From: Kalaharituber pfeilii
Lineage: Eukaryota; Ascomycota; Pezizomycetes; Pezizales; Pezizaceae
Direction of reading: 5' to 3'
Assembly: GCA_015179045.1 (NCBI GenBank)
Contig: WHUZ01000036.1
Location: 434,001-498,000, forward strand
DNA length: 64,000 bases
How positions within the stretch are numbered: position 1 is the first letter of the stretch; each line of letters opens with the position of its first letter. The notes beneath the pieces were generated by a model. The model saw nothing but the letters and a program-made list of their open reading frames with translations, did no database searches and was not told the origin of the DNA. Below, one piece after another: positions 11,767-23,260 of the stretch. The position numbers and the translations under genes are program-made.

Positions 11767-12702
11767 ATGGCGGAACAAGAAAAACTCGACCCCGTGTGTC
11801 CGTTCTGCCCTTTCCGTTTCAGCGACCTCGCGGCACACCTCGATGCGCTGCATCCCGCATGCATTCGGTGCCACCCCACCACGCCAGCGCAGCGCTTCCG
11901 GGACGTGGCGGCATTGCAGCAGCATTTCAACGTTTGGCATAAAGGGGCGTCGAGGAAGAAAAAGAGTCTCGTCTGCCAGGTTCCGGGGTGTCAGCGCAAG
12001 TTCAAGACGTTGCTGGCGTTGGGGAATCATTCGGTAGATAAGCATCGGGGTACCATGAAGGCATCGCCAGCTAGCTACACGGAGTTCAGATCTTCGGTGC
12101 CCAATGTCGGGAAGGGCGCTGATGTTGGTGGGCCTGCGGTGGATGCTTGTGGGGAAACGGAATCTCCGCGATCTGGTGTAACGGAGTCCCCGCGATCTGG
12201 GGAACCAGAGTCCCCCCCATCTGGAGAAACCGAGACTGCACAGTTTGGAGAAACGGAGTCCGCGCGATGTGGAGAGTCCGGTGGGAGCGATTTACATACC
12301 CCACCAGACGACCTGGACGAAAAACATATGACCGCGGAAGATATGATCGCGCTTGCAGAATCGCAGCTAGCAGGACTATCGCTAACCTCGCCAGAGCCAC
12401 CCACCGCCCGCAACGTAACGAACACCATCCGCCCCCCCAAACCCCGCGCCCACTCCAAGTTCCGCTGCGACGACTGCAACCGCAACTTCCCCTTCATGGG
12501 CGCCCTAACCATGCACATGCACCACGTGCACAAACTCTACATCGGCAAGAAGCAGCGGAAGAAGTGCAAGGGAATGGTAGCCGCGGGCGGGTATATAGAG
12601 ACACAGAACGGAGTCGTTTCGCTTGGGCCGTCGTATCCTTGGCAGTTCCAACCCTGGAGAAAACGGAGAGGACACAAGCGGAGCGCGGGTGCGAAGAATT
12701 AG
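11767..12702 (+). CDS. C2H2 zinc-finger protein, second of a tandem pair
   Basis: A 311 aa intronless ORF whose ATG follows CTAAAA. Fingers match the neighbour: CPFCPFRFSDLAAHLDALH at the N-terminus, CQVPGCQRKF...H..H near residue 70, and CDDCNRNF...H..H near residue 235. Instead of the acidic linker it has imperfect repeats of GETESPRSG and variants, about six units at residues 128-165. The MTAEDMIALAESQLAGLSL helix and a basic tail (RKRRGHKRS) are shared with the first copy. Likely a nuclear DNA- or RNA-binding protein; function unknown. Both frames are intact, so both genes may be active. Confidence 0.8.
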   Translation: MAEQEKLDPVCPFCPFRFSDLAAHLDALHPACIRCHPTTPAQRFRDVAALQQHFNVWHKGASRKKKSLVCQVPGCQRKFKTLLALGNHSVDKHRGTMKASPASYTEFRSSVPNVGKGADVGGPAVDACGETESPRSGVTESPRSGEPESPPSGETETAQFGETESARCGESGGSDLHTPPDDLDEKHMTAEDMIALAESQLAGLSLTSPEPPTARNVTNTIRPPKPRAHSKFRCDDCNRNFPFMGALTMHMHHVHKLYIGKKQRKKCKGMVAAGGYIETQNGVVSLGPSYPWQFQPWRKRRGHKRSAGAKN

Positions 12703-13604
12703 TAGGGAATACGGACGTAGAGTCGTTCTGAGGGGCAGGGTGGATGCAGCGAGCAAGTAGTGGCGTTGAGATTGTAGCAAGCGGGTTTGAATTTTCCTTC
12801 CCGTTTTGTCTTATAAGCTCTTGAGCAAAACCGTTCCGATCCAGTGTGTAGCCTTCCACTTCTTTCCCTATTCCCAGAACCGCCATACTCCAAAGTATCT
12901 ACTCGAACCGCAAATCCTCCACACATCAAACAAACTTTAGCTCTCGTCGTACAAACACGCCAACCCACATCCTCCGCTACACGGCATAGAAACTGCTCTC
13001 ACATATACCGACTCCGGCCCCCTTTTCATAACCCGTGATGTTGCCGGTTCGCGTTACTGCGCTCGTATTTGGTTAGCGGCCCGCAAACGAATTTTGCCAG
13101 TTTCGTAGGTTTAGCGTCTGAAAATAAAATATCCAAAAATTATGCAGTTCTTCCAATCATGTGCATGTACATTTACTGTAACTATATACTCGTTACAAAC
13201 AACTTTGAGTATTGTATAGTACGGTATCGCAAATGAGAGCAATTTATTGATTAGGTATATTCACTTCATAAATGTAGCAATAACGAAATACAATGCCCGT
13301 AGAGATTAACTCATACCAAGCCCCTGGGACTGTTGAACATCCATCGCACTTAGTGAGTGTAACGAGAATTTGTAGCTCAAAGTGGGGATTATCAAATGAT
13401 CTACCTTTTTTATTTTTAAAAAAATATTATTACTCGCGTGCCGCCTCTGTGGGCTATGGCGAGGTGAAATGGTCTACTTGTCAGTCATGAGGAATGGGAC
13501 TGCCAGAGCAATTATGAGCTTAGCCAAGTGAACATTGGCAGTGTTAGAATAATTGAGGGATACAGTAGAACTGTCGGAGTATTCAAATGATGAGTCTGTT
13601 GAAG
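12703..13604. other. Intergenic, no gene seen
   Basis: AT-rich in part, with no supported coding frame. A decayed family A tail in minus orientation lies at about 13405-13464 (TACTCGCGTGCCGCC behind a T/A tract). Confidence 0.4.
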
Positions 13605-13885
13605 AAAGTGGTATGGCCTGTGAGTAGTGAGCCTATGATTGGTGAGACTGACGGCAAGTGATAAGACTGAGCATGTAGTAGTACTGCGAGTGATGGGACT
13701 GAAGTGATGAGACTGCAAGTGATGGGAGTGTGAGTGATGAGACTGCGAGCAAGTAATAAGACTATAAGTAATGAGACTGTAAGCAAGTAATAGGACTGTG
13801 AATGTTGAGACTGTGAGCAAGTACTAAAACTACGACTAATGAGACTGCAAGTAATGAGAGCGAGTGATGAGAGCGAGTATACGGA
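13605..13885. repeat. Degenerate short tandem repeat
   Basis: Repeats of about 12-17 bp built on GTGATGAGACTG and AAGTAATGAGACTG with many substitutions. The apparent minus-strand protein is only the repeat read through. Confidence 0.6.
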
Positions 13886-14434
13886 CAGAGATACTAGGGT
13901 GCTGAAAGGCTTGACATACCAAGTCCTTAACTATTTCATGAGACTGACAAACGGACATCTCTACCACCTCAGTGTCCGTCATTCAACTAAGTACATATGT
14001 AGTAATAGCATCAATAGTCTAGGTAGATAAAGTCCACTATTGATCCTTAGGCTTAAACACTGCCCCCAGCCGACCAATATATGTATATATTTTTTTCAGG
14101 TAGGAATGAGCTCTTAATGAATTATATATTCTAAGACTCAGGTACAGAGGCTGAAAGACAGATTCCTCACGCTATGTAGTCTATATCCTCTATAGTATAG
14201 TATATGTCTGTGGAGTTAGAACTGTTGTTGGAATAGTACAGGTAAATGCATTGAATTTTATTTAACTTAAATGCAGTGTCGTCACAAGATTTTTAAAGGT
14301 AACGGTTATATAGAAAAATGAAAATCGCGCTTGTTTCCTTAGCGCTGCCAGAATGACTGCTGTAATTCTGTATGATACTAGACTATGCCAAGCCGATTGC
14401 CTCACAAGGTACACTTTCCAACCGCATTTAAACT
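13886..14434. other. Intergenic, no gene seen
   Basis: No coding frame or recognisable repeat, apart from AT-rich tracts. Confidence 0.35.
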
Positions 14435-14445
14435 AGGTTATCACG

Positions 14446-14740
14446 AAAGGCCGAGCTGATAGATGAAGGGAAGAAGACCAGCTCGGTCGTGGTGTATTTG
14501 GAGGAGGAGACGGACATAGACAGAGTCAGGTTAGGCGGGAAGTTTTTGAGGACCACTCAATACGAGCCAGACAGGCGGAGGAAGTAGGCTGTATTGACCA
14601 CCCGCATCATATAAGAGAGCCGCGGGCACCACATGTAGTTAGGGATGGTTACTCTTTCCTTCCTTTAATAAATACCCCGCCATAGCCCATTGGGCGGCCT
14701 GCAAGTAATGATATAAAAAAAAAAAAAAAAAAAAAAAAAA
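14446..14740 (+). mobile_element. Half-LINE A: end of ORF1 joined directly to the family A tail
   Basis: The last 40 or so codons of a gag-like ORF1 (KKTSSVVVYLEEE, LGGKFLRTTQYEPD) end in a stop. About 110 nt of 3' sequence, the family A tail and 27 A residues follow, with no ORF2 between. The insertion is bounded by the perfect 11 bp duplication AGGTTATCACG at 14435-14445 and 14741-14751. Its 3' sequence (CCACCCGCATCAT) matches the longer copy at 37979-38866. Confidence 0.8.
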
Positions 14741-15051
14741 AGGTTATCACGGTTACCAAAAAGGAGTTTTTTTGGTACTGTATATATCGTGTACCGTACA
14801 CAATTTATTAATTTTTTTTTTTTGCAAGTCTCATATACAGCCCTGCTGGGCCAGGACGAAATGTAAATAAAACACGCAGTAGGCAACTAAAGCAAAATCA
14901 GCAAATCATCATGTTCAATCCCCCCCTTCTGCTCCTAAACTCCTACGACGCACAAAAGTTACCCTACCCTGCTGTTTGGATATTGACCACTCGGCAAAAA
15001 ATGTTGCAATGTCGGGGTATACCCAGCGTCTTCCCGAGTATCTCATTCCCA

Positions 15052-16430
15052 TCACACAAACCTATTGACAAAAAAGGAACTCTTCCACAGTCCAGAAAGT
15101 GTAGATGCCGCCCAATGGTACGGCGCCTCTGTCTCTTCATTATCCCTGATCTCCAATACTGCCCGCTGTAATGCTCTTGCAACATCAACAACTGGCCGAG
15201 GTCGTGAACTGCTTTCATCCTTCAACTTTATTGACTGCTCCACTAGATCATCGTAAAAAGCTGCCGTAAAGGTTCGCCCATCTGCACTCTCGATCGGCCA
15301 CATTGTGCCGACCACTGAGTTTGCTCCAGATAAAAGAAAAGCAGCCGTAAGCCCAAACAGCTCATCCCCAGGTTTGAGCTCAGCCTTGCTGGACCCACAA
15401 GCAATGTTGACGACCAGAGGATTCTGCGTAAAGTTCATCGACAGCACCTTACGAGCAGTTAAGTGGTGCCCCGCGTGCGAACTGTTGGTGGTATCGGTGG
15501 TATCGCTAATGGAGACATTATGGTCAGGCTGGAGCACGAGTGACTGGTTTTCTCCTTTGTCGTCTGACAGAGCATGACCGTGAAAGTGAATGAGACCCGC
15601 GTCTCTTGTATATTCCTCCCAGAAAGGCACGGTTACGTGAGGACCAGATTGGAGAGTGGCCCCAAAGTTTCTGGATAACCGCTTCAGCTGCTGTTTTACT
15701 TTTCTGGACTCCTGGGCCTGGTTGGGGCTGGTGCCATCATTTTCATAAACCGAGATGACTACTGCAGGCTGCAAGCTCGAACTACTCGCTGCAGCTGCTA
15801 GGGTAGCACTTTGGTTCAAGCGGCCGAGGTGATGAAGCACTGTCAAGCTTGGGGTATAGACAACCGGGTTACGCTCCAACAATATCTGCTCGTCGTCTAT
15901 TGCAACAGCATGAAGAGGAAGGTGATGGAGTTCCCACGTTGGGCAAAGCACAAGTAATTCTCCTGGTTTTGTGAGTTCGTTGAGAGGAGCTATCAAGGGT
16001 TCCAGGTCGCGAAGCTTGTGATATGCGAGATCGGCATTCGACATGATTCGATGGTTGAGATTTTCACGGATCCAAGACTCAACCGTTGCCATGGTGAAGT
16101 TCGAATCGATAGTGCGAGTGTTGATAATGCAATGGCCCATAATACATGTGGCGGCGAATATTGTCAACTGACCTTCCCCTGCATCGAAAATCCAATCAAT
16201 AAAAGTTACATTGTCCTCCAGCACGCCTGCACGGAGTGTCAACAATGTCAAGTCTTGTCGTGTCATCCCATCGCAGTCTCTATCTCTAACAATTTCTTGA
16301 AGCAGGGGATAATCCTTCATGCGCTTTCTCACATCGGCTAGTTGTTTATAAACGCTGATGCTTTGCCGATGAGGAGAACGGCATTGCTTCAACAGATCAG
16401 TTTCCTCTTTTAACAATGGACTCTGCTTAC
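15052..16430 (-). pseudogene. TPR-CHAT protease gene, CHAT (caspase-like) half
   Basis: The frame encodes a CHAT domain, a caspase-family cysteine protease fold related to separase. The catalytic histidine motif HFHGHA lies at about 15571-15590 and the catalytic cysteine motif NIACGSS at about 15391-15405. Family landmarks precede and follow: LLVLCPTWELHHLPLHAV, then GLTAAFLLSGANSVVGTMWPI and a C-terminal APYHWAAS block. The frame runs without internal stops to 15052. It should continue the TPR half at 17363-20661, but a LINE separates them. Fungal CHAT proteases have been linked to activation of gasdermin-like cell-death proteins; I see no gasdermin gene here. This half alone has no plausible start. 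Confidence 0.8.
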
Positions 16431-17332
16431 TTGAGAGGAGATCTAAGGCACCGGAATCCGCTACCGCTACACACGTTCCCCACACAACCGAGCGACCTGA
16501 GCAGGGACGAATGGGAAGCTATCATAGAAAGAGAGACAGACGAAGGATGGGAAGGGGTGTATACGGACGGGAGCAGGATAGAGGACACAACGGGAGCGGG
16601 AGTATACCATCGATCCACTGCACAGTCTTACTACCTGGGGAAGAGAAGCACGACGGCGATCGCAAAACTACAAAAGATAGCGAGAGGCGACCCCACACCC
16701 GACGGAGCCGCCAGCGAGGTGAGGAGACGTTGGGAAGAAAGGGCAGCCAGGGGTGATCTAGACCTTGCGATCATGTGGGTCAAGAGCCATAAAGGAATAC
16801 AAGGCAACACGGGGGCGGACCAAGCGGCGAAAGTTGGCACTGCCTTGCGAAGCGAAGACGAGATAGTGACAGAGCCAGGAATAAGACAAGAATACAAAGC
16901 ATCCAGAGCTGCCGAAAGGAACCAAGCCGGACTGAACTACCGCCCACTCCAAAAGGTCGACAAACGCCGGTATCTGGCCACAATGGCAGGGATATTGGGC
17001 AATAAGGGACTGAAGGAATGGAGATTCAGGATTGGAAAGGCCACCTCCCCGGAGTGCAGATGGTGCGGCGAAGCGCCGGAGACCTGGGATCACATAAAGA
17101 GTAGCTGCTCGGCATGGAACAGGAAAACCGCAAGAGGAGCAGACGTGATAAGACAGTTAGATAAGGACACAAACATGGCGGAAATATTGGAATGGGCGGG
17201 GGAGGAATAGGACGGTTCAATTTTTCTTTACTCTTTCATTATCGATTTTTCTTTACTCTTTCATTATCATTTTTCCATCATACCACTGTAACTAAACATC
17301 GCCATAGCCCATAGGGCGGCATGCGATTAATG

Positions 17333-17362
<30 letters not shown>
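16431..17362 (+). mobile_element. Family A LINE 3' fragment (ORF2 RNase H end) inserted in the TPR-CHAT gene
   Basis: The plus-strand frame encodes the end of ORF2. RNase H starts with VYTDGSR, then IMWVKSHKGIQGNTGADQAA, then a CRWCG...H..C zinc-knuckle-like C-terminus ending WAGEE and a stop near 17210. The family A tail with outer stem ATCGC/GCGAT and about 30 A residues follow. The 5' boundary is uncertain by some 20 bp and I found only a poor candidate duplication. The coding frame is intact over 250 codons, so the copy is young. Confidence 0.8.
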
Positions 17363-17363
<1 letters not shown>

Positions 17364-20300
17364 CCTCCTGCTCAGGGTAATGCTCAAGCATTTTCAGGCT
17401 AGACAGAGAGTGCTGCTTAGCTTTTAAGATCCCGAAGGGGTCAGCATTTATAGGCTCCTGCTGCTCGCGTGTATCCCTGGCTACTACAGCCGCTTCTTCG
17501 AAGCGTCCTAGTGCCTTTAATAAAGTATCAACGTTCTTTGTCTGCATACCCTCACTTTTCAAGTTGTTTCCTATCCACCAGACCAACATGGCATGAACAG
17601 GTCCGTGCCATAGCATGCCAAAGTTAGTGCCCATGTCGAAGCTCCACTCAATAACTTCCACAGCAGCTTCAAGGTATCACCGAGACAGCTGTAGCCTCTC
17701 GGGCGAAGGATGTGTCAATTCAATTAGGGGCATTCCCTCCATGCAGAGTGCGCTCACACCAAGCATGCCATAACCAAGATACGCTACAGGCGCTAGATGG
17801 GCAGCTTGTCCTGGGTTGCGTCGACGTATATCTTCGAACCTGCGTGAACAATCGACCAAGTGGTCGAACTGCTTTTGTGTAGTTACCACACTTCTAAGAT
17901 CAACACACCCTGCGCCTGCATTTACATAATCTAAGATTAGATCTATGTCTATACCAGTCATCCAACTTACAGGTGCAGTAATGAGGCGCGGAACTTTTGC
18001 CACCTGCATAAGGGTTATAATCCGCTCAAACGACTTAGGCACCGCTAATTTTGTTGGTACCGAGCCTTGTGTTAGGACGTCGCCGCCGAGCCCCTTTAGG
18101 ATCTTCATTGTTTCGTTTGAGAGCCCCTGAATCTCATGCAGCGAACGTTCCAGGGATTCTTTAGCTGCTGGGTCCCGAGCTTGTCCTTCAACACCGCCAT
18201 TCTGCTGCATTGATGTCAACACTGTGGTAGCCATCTCCTGGAAGTAGTGAGCGGCACGAGCCGAGCCAAGATCATGCTTGTGTTTTTCTTGACAGCTCGC
18301 TAAAATGCTTAGCCAGTGCAAGGTTTCATAAACTGTAAATACCTAATATAGTAATAATTAGAGACTTGGAGCTCATTCTGACCTACCAACAACTTCGAAA
18401 TGCACAATGTAGCTGATAGTAGTGAGAAAGATCAAAATTTAGCTTATTTTAGTTTAGTTTGTCAATATTATGTATATAATCAATCCAGGCTCGAGCCGAG
18501 CTCACTTACTCACGAGCTGGCTCGAGCTCACCCTCCAGCTCGGCTCGAGCTAGCTCGTGCCGCTCACTACCTGGAAGTGAGCCAGAAATGTCAGGAGTTC
18601 ACCAAAATCCAGGGTGCGAGGGGATAACCTGTCCCTGAGCTGTGCCAAACCTGGGCTGTTATCAAGATGCAGTTGATCATGACGTTCGACAGCCAGGGCT
18701 TCTGGTGGAATGACTACCCGATCTTGCGCTGGAGGGAGTGATATTGCTGGACTATAACTGTAATTAGCTCAAGATGTACCAAATGCTTATGCATACGTCT
18801 TTCCAGTAAGGCATCCTACATGACATTCCATCCGGGTCTGCGTTGCTGGTTTTCAAAGCTTTGTTTCATAGACCCCTCCATGACACCTAGAGCAGCTTTT
18901 CCCTCGAGAATGTAGAACATTCCTTTAACCTCGAAGGAATTCGGTGCCTGACGCTTGAGTGAAGCTAGTTTCTGTTTTATTCGCTCTCCGTTTTCGTAGT
19001 CCCCAATTCTGCGGTAGGCGGTCAACATAGCGTCCTGAGCAGCTAACATCTGCATCCATGACTGTTTACAAGGGCTGGTGGGAGAGAAACTTCGCTCTAT
19101 GGACTCTGCTTTTTCAATTACTTCGGCTGGAGACCCTATGCGTAAAGTCGTACTAAGATCAATAATGCTCATGAGTCTCTGTTCTCTTGCTTCCGTTTTA
19201 GCTAATTCTTCTGGAAAGTCGTATATCCACTTTGGCCTCTTGCGCTTGAGCGTTTCCAAATCTCGGAGTATGGCTGGGTCCGGCGTTAACATGTTGGCGT
19301 AAACAGATCTATCAATCCGTGCAATAAAAGCCAAGTATTCTAGTGTGGAGAAAGGCTGCTCATCGGCCAAACGTTCCGGTGAGAAATTACCGCTCAAGCT
19401 ATTTTTGAGATTTGAGACAGACCCACTGAGAAATTGGAGAAATGAGGGCCTCGTATTGTTGACAGTAAGTGATTCGCTGGAAAAGGGTGGATGTGAGCCC
19501 GTCTTTGTTATCATATGCGACGCGCTGGATGCATTCGTCGATACAGAGTTCGATGCTGTTTGCCGATACGCCGCAGGTGAAATGGTGAAAGCGTGCTTGC
19601 CGAGGTTAGTTGTCAGGACCGAGGCATAACTTGTTGGCATATAATTGCCGAGGCCTTGCACTGGGAAAGACTGCCCAGTTGTGCAGACCAGGCGATGAAG
19701 TCTCTGGTTCTGCTCCGGGTTATATTCCAGACCTTGGGCACGTTTCCATGCAAGGATAGTATGAAGTACAAAAAACGCACCTGAAGGGTAGTCTGCATCC
19801 TCGTAAAAAGAAACCAGGTCAGTTGCATGTTGGTCCAGCTCCAGGACGCTTCTGGGACTTGCTCTGGACAGTCGATCCCGCAGCCGAAATGCACTGACAT
19901 CGGCAAAACCATGGGCATGATTGGTTTCTGCGTACTTCATTTCTGCTTCATCAAAATTCCCCTGTACCAAGAACGCGAAGCCCGCCTCGTGGTTACACAG
20001 CTTTTCCCATATTTGAGATAAATCCATAACGTTCGGCCAAAGGCGTTTTTCAAGCCGGATCAACTGCAACGCATCGGCGTTGCGAGCGGCGGCTACACAA
20101 TGTTGGCGCAGAGATGTCAACCTCGATTTTGATGCTGTAGGAACAATAAACGAGTTAAAGTCTGCAGTGGGGGCTCCAAGTCTTGCGGCGAAATCGACAG
20201 CCTCATGCCAAAGGATTTCCAGGGTGATCTGTTTAACGCCTTCATTTAATCATAATTTGATTATCTCAAAAGGTCACACTTACATCTGTGCTAGTATGTG

Positions 20301-20661
20301 CAGCGGGATCCAGATCGCGTAAATGATATTCCCATGCCCTTCGCAAGCACGGTTCCCAAGCAAGAGGAAAGTGACCAGTGGCTCGGACCTTGAGGCAAAG
20401 AGCAAGGAACGCTATAGTGTCCCTTTGACGTATATCGTCAGGCAGTGGTGCTGTGCCTTTCGTGAACGAATCTAAAGTAGTTATTGCCTGTGTCAGGTAA
20501 CCTTGATGCAGGTAGTTGAGACCAAGCTCGAGGCGAACAGCCCAAGAACACGGCGGGTGGTCGAGATTATCCAGTAAAAGGGAGGTGGCTTCATTGTATC
20601 GCCCGAGAACGCGCGCATGTCGAGCGTTGATGATAGTATCTCGAATGAGTGAGTCTTCCAT
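17363..20661 (-). pseudogene. TPR-CHAT protease gene, TPR half, multiply disrupted
   Basis: Exons 20661..20284, 20228..18820 and 18757..17363 are joined by introns of 55 and 62 nt, with GTAAGT and GTAGGA donors and AAACAG and TTACAG acceptors; phases agree. The product is a long helical repeat protein of TPR type (for example ARVLGRYNEATSLLLDNL and LGLNYLHQGYLTQAITTLD) that should lead into the CHAT domain. Three lesions are visible: a hAT MITE at 18245-18569, an in-frame TGA at 17679-17677 with the frame open on both sides, and the LINE at 17362. The ATG at 20661 is the first plausible start; an upstream exon cannot be excluded. Confidence 0.75.
18245..18569. mobile_element. hAT-type MITE, GAGC family, copy 1 (in TPR-CHAT gene)
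   Basis: A 325 bp element with inverted ends TAGTGAGCGGCACGAGC and an 8 bp duplication CCTGGAAG at 18237-18244 and 18570-18577, as expected for hAT. It introduces a stop codon in the host frame after six codons. Subterminal GAGCTCGAGC motifs and an AT-rich centre match copies at 36324 and 40474. Confidence 0.9.
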
Positions 20662-22178
20662 GATCTCGCAAATCCCAGGCACGTCCTAATGAATTTCAGC
20701 AGGACGCTGAGACCGGAGTCCAACTGTTGTAAGATAGACAGATAGTATTCACTAGTGCCTTTCGATGGACCGGAGCGGTAAGAACTTGCGGAACGAACGT
20801 ACGACCAAATGCGAGTGCGAGTGCGAGTACGAAAGCGTAGTGCGAAAAGAGAAGAGAAGGTTGTTGATTGTATGTGCTACAGTTTTTTTTTTTTTTTTTA
20901 TTTCATTACTCGCATGCCGCCCTAAGGGCTATGGCGAATGTGCTACAGTACAGAAAGTCCATATATATGATAGCCATGAACGCCTCACATCCTGCTCTTA
21001 TCTCCATGTGCCTTCCACCCTTCCCTTCGTCGTCATCACACTGTGGTAGAATTTTATTACTAGAACAAGCTGCTTTCAGTTGTGTATGCAACCGGTGGCA
21101 TGGATTCAGGAATGTAACTTAAAAATGCAAGGCTGCCAGTTACACAGAACTACTGTTGTTGCGACGATAACCTCGCATCAACAATGACGCAAGCTATGCT
21201 TCCTTGTAGTCCATGTGATCCTCACCGCTTTTGCTTTCATCCAAAGTAGCACTCCAACTAGTAGGGTCATTTCAGAATGCTCCCTGTACGCAGGCCGTAA
21301 ATGAAGGCTGAATTAAATTAAGCAACAAGTGAATGAACCATTTCAATAAACATATATATGTAAGTCTATACAATAAGTTCGTTGGGCTTCATGTTTAAAT
21401 TTCGTGCTCGACAATACGGGCTGTTCCGCTAGCCGTGTCTAGCCGCCAGCACCATGTTATGCCCCCAATATCTGAGGAAACCTCATAAATATCAGTCGTA
21501 TATATCGGTCGCTTAATCTATAGCTCAATCTGTCACTCAATTGGTTGCTCAATCGGTTGCTCAATCAGTCACTCAATCAGTTGCTTAAATTGGTCCTACA
21601 ATCTGTTCACCCACTCTGTCGCTGTTCTTATTCATTTGATAGTTTATGAGATACTCTTCCTTTAGCATTACATTCTGTTTCTTCCATATCTATTAATTAT
21701 TTTTATTATCATTATTTGCATATTATTAATACATATAATGAAGGGTTAACTTATAGTACTAAAGAGTTTCATTCACATATATATAAAGGTCATAGACAGG
21801 TACTAGATAAAATGAAGTAGTAAAAGGAGTATATATAGGAAATATATATATTCTATTCTATTTTTGGTTAGCTATTTTCTTTTTTTGGTTAGTTTAATAT
21901 GTACTATACCATATTTAGCAGTTACTAAAGGTGGACATTTTTACCCATTCCTATATAAAACTTCTTATCTCTGATTTTCAAATCATAATGACAAAAAATT
22001 AAATAAATAGATATCGCTTCAAAATATTATTTTTTATTCACTAATTTATCATTTTTTGATGCAAAACTAATTTTATCTATAAATTTGGTTGTGATTTGAG
22101 TGTTGAAGTTGATGCGAAATTTACTCCGGTTATAGATATTCCCAACCATAATCAATAAAATTTGCGACACAACCAATG
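20662..22178. other. Intergenic, AT-rich, no gene seen
   Basis: It contains one tail-only LINE (20883-20937). A short CTCAATC(A/T)GT-type tandem repeat lies at about 21520-21600, followed by an AT-rich stretch. No coding signal. Confidence 0.4.
20883..20937 (-). mobile_element. Family A LINE, tail-only copy
   Basis: A 55 bp insertion of poly(T) and inverted tail, flanked by the perfect 11 bp duplication ATGTGCTACAG at 20872-20882 and 20938-20948. Confidence 0.92.
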
Positions 22179-22791
22179 TGTTACGGCTACGGTAAGACTT
22201 ACCCGCCTAGGGGAACAATTACCCTGAATCGTTACATAAGACCAATGCTGATAGACCGGACTGATCACCCGTTAGGCTTGGCAGTAGATTCATTTATTTA
22301 TCGAATAGGGTAGTACTAAGGAAGTGTGTGTCAAACGTTTATGGTAAGACCTCCCGGGTCTGCAATGCACTCGGCTTATTAAAGCTAATATATGCGCACA
22401 TGCACTAGTAGCACATATCATTATCTTGTGTCTGTACTATTATTGCATGTTTCTGTTACGTTGACCTATTACTACATGTATTGGCATTGATAAGGAATTG
22501 CCACGTTGCCAGTCATTTATTCATTTGTTGACTAGTCATGTATGACTGCGCTTAAGTCTATATAAGCGCCGGCTGGTGATAGTATAGTTAGAAGAATCAA
22601 GACACTAGCAGTGTTCTAAGTTCTCTATAACTCTGAAACCTATCGTTTCCTTAATTACGCCCGTGAACTGCTCCGCTCCGCTGCGCGCCCACGCCGAGTA
22701 GCTGCCCTTCCGGTCCGCCGTATATACGCCTCCGTAGCCGTAACATCCATTTCCAGCGCACGGCGAAGCCGAGCCCCTCACGCCCGTAACA
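22179..22791 (+). mobile_element. Solo LTR of a Gypsy-like element
   Basis: The element begins TGTTACGGCTACGG and ends CCCGTAACA, with TATATAAGCGCC at about 22559 as a likely promoter TATA box. The flanks CAATG and CAACG differ by one base, so the 5 bp duplication is imperfect. An alternative end at 22745 would give 14 bp perfect inverted termini. No internal coding domain is attached. Confidence 0.55.
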
Positions 22792-23260
22792 CAACGCAAT
22801 GCAAAACCTATCAGCAACTACAACCTGAGATGAACTAAGGTAGAAATATCAAAAATCTATAGTATTATTTGAGACGCTTTACCATTCTATGATATTTTCA
22901 TAGCAAAATTATTCGTTGTAAAACCGAAAAAATTCAAAGTTTTTTACTTTGTGAGGAAATGTTGAAAGTGCTACATGCCAAGCCCCATACAAATGGATTA
23001 GTCATCAAAGGCGTTCCCCCTCTCGCACCTCTTATATACAAAGGCCTCTGTACCAAACTCATTCAAAAAGTATTGGAACGGCTGATTTACATTCTAAACG
23101 AGCGACCATCCTTATATGCCTGCATAATACGAAGCAGTTCTACATGCATATTTCTTTGCTGTACCCCAATATAGTTCTATGAAATTCATTTCACAATGAA
23201 ATCGAGAATAAAATGAAACAATATGTAATGCGACCGTGTAAAACGGCAGCAAAATGACAC
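22792..23260. other. Intergenic, no gene seen
   Basis: AT-rich sequence with no supported feature. Confidence 0.35.

Noticed and set aside
22600..22800. Possible tRNA or structured RNA in the GC-rich stretch
   Set aside because: No A/B box or cloverleaf could be fitted; it lies at the end of a solo LTR.
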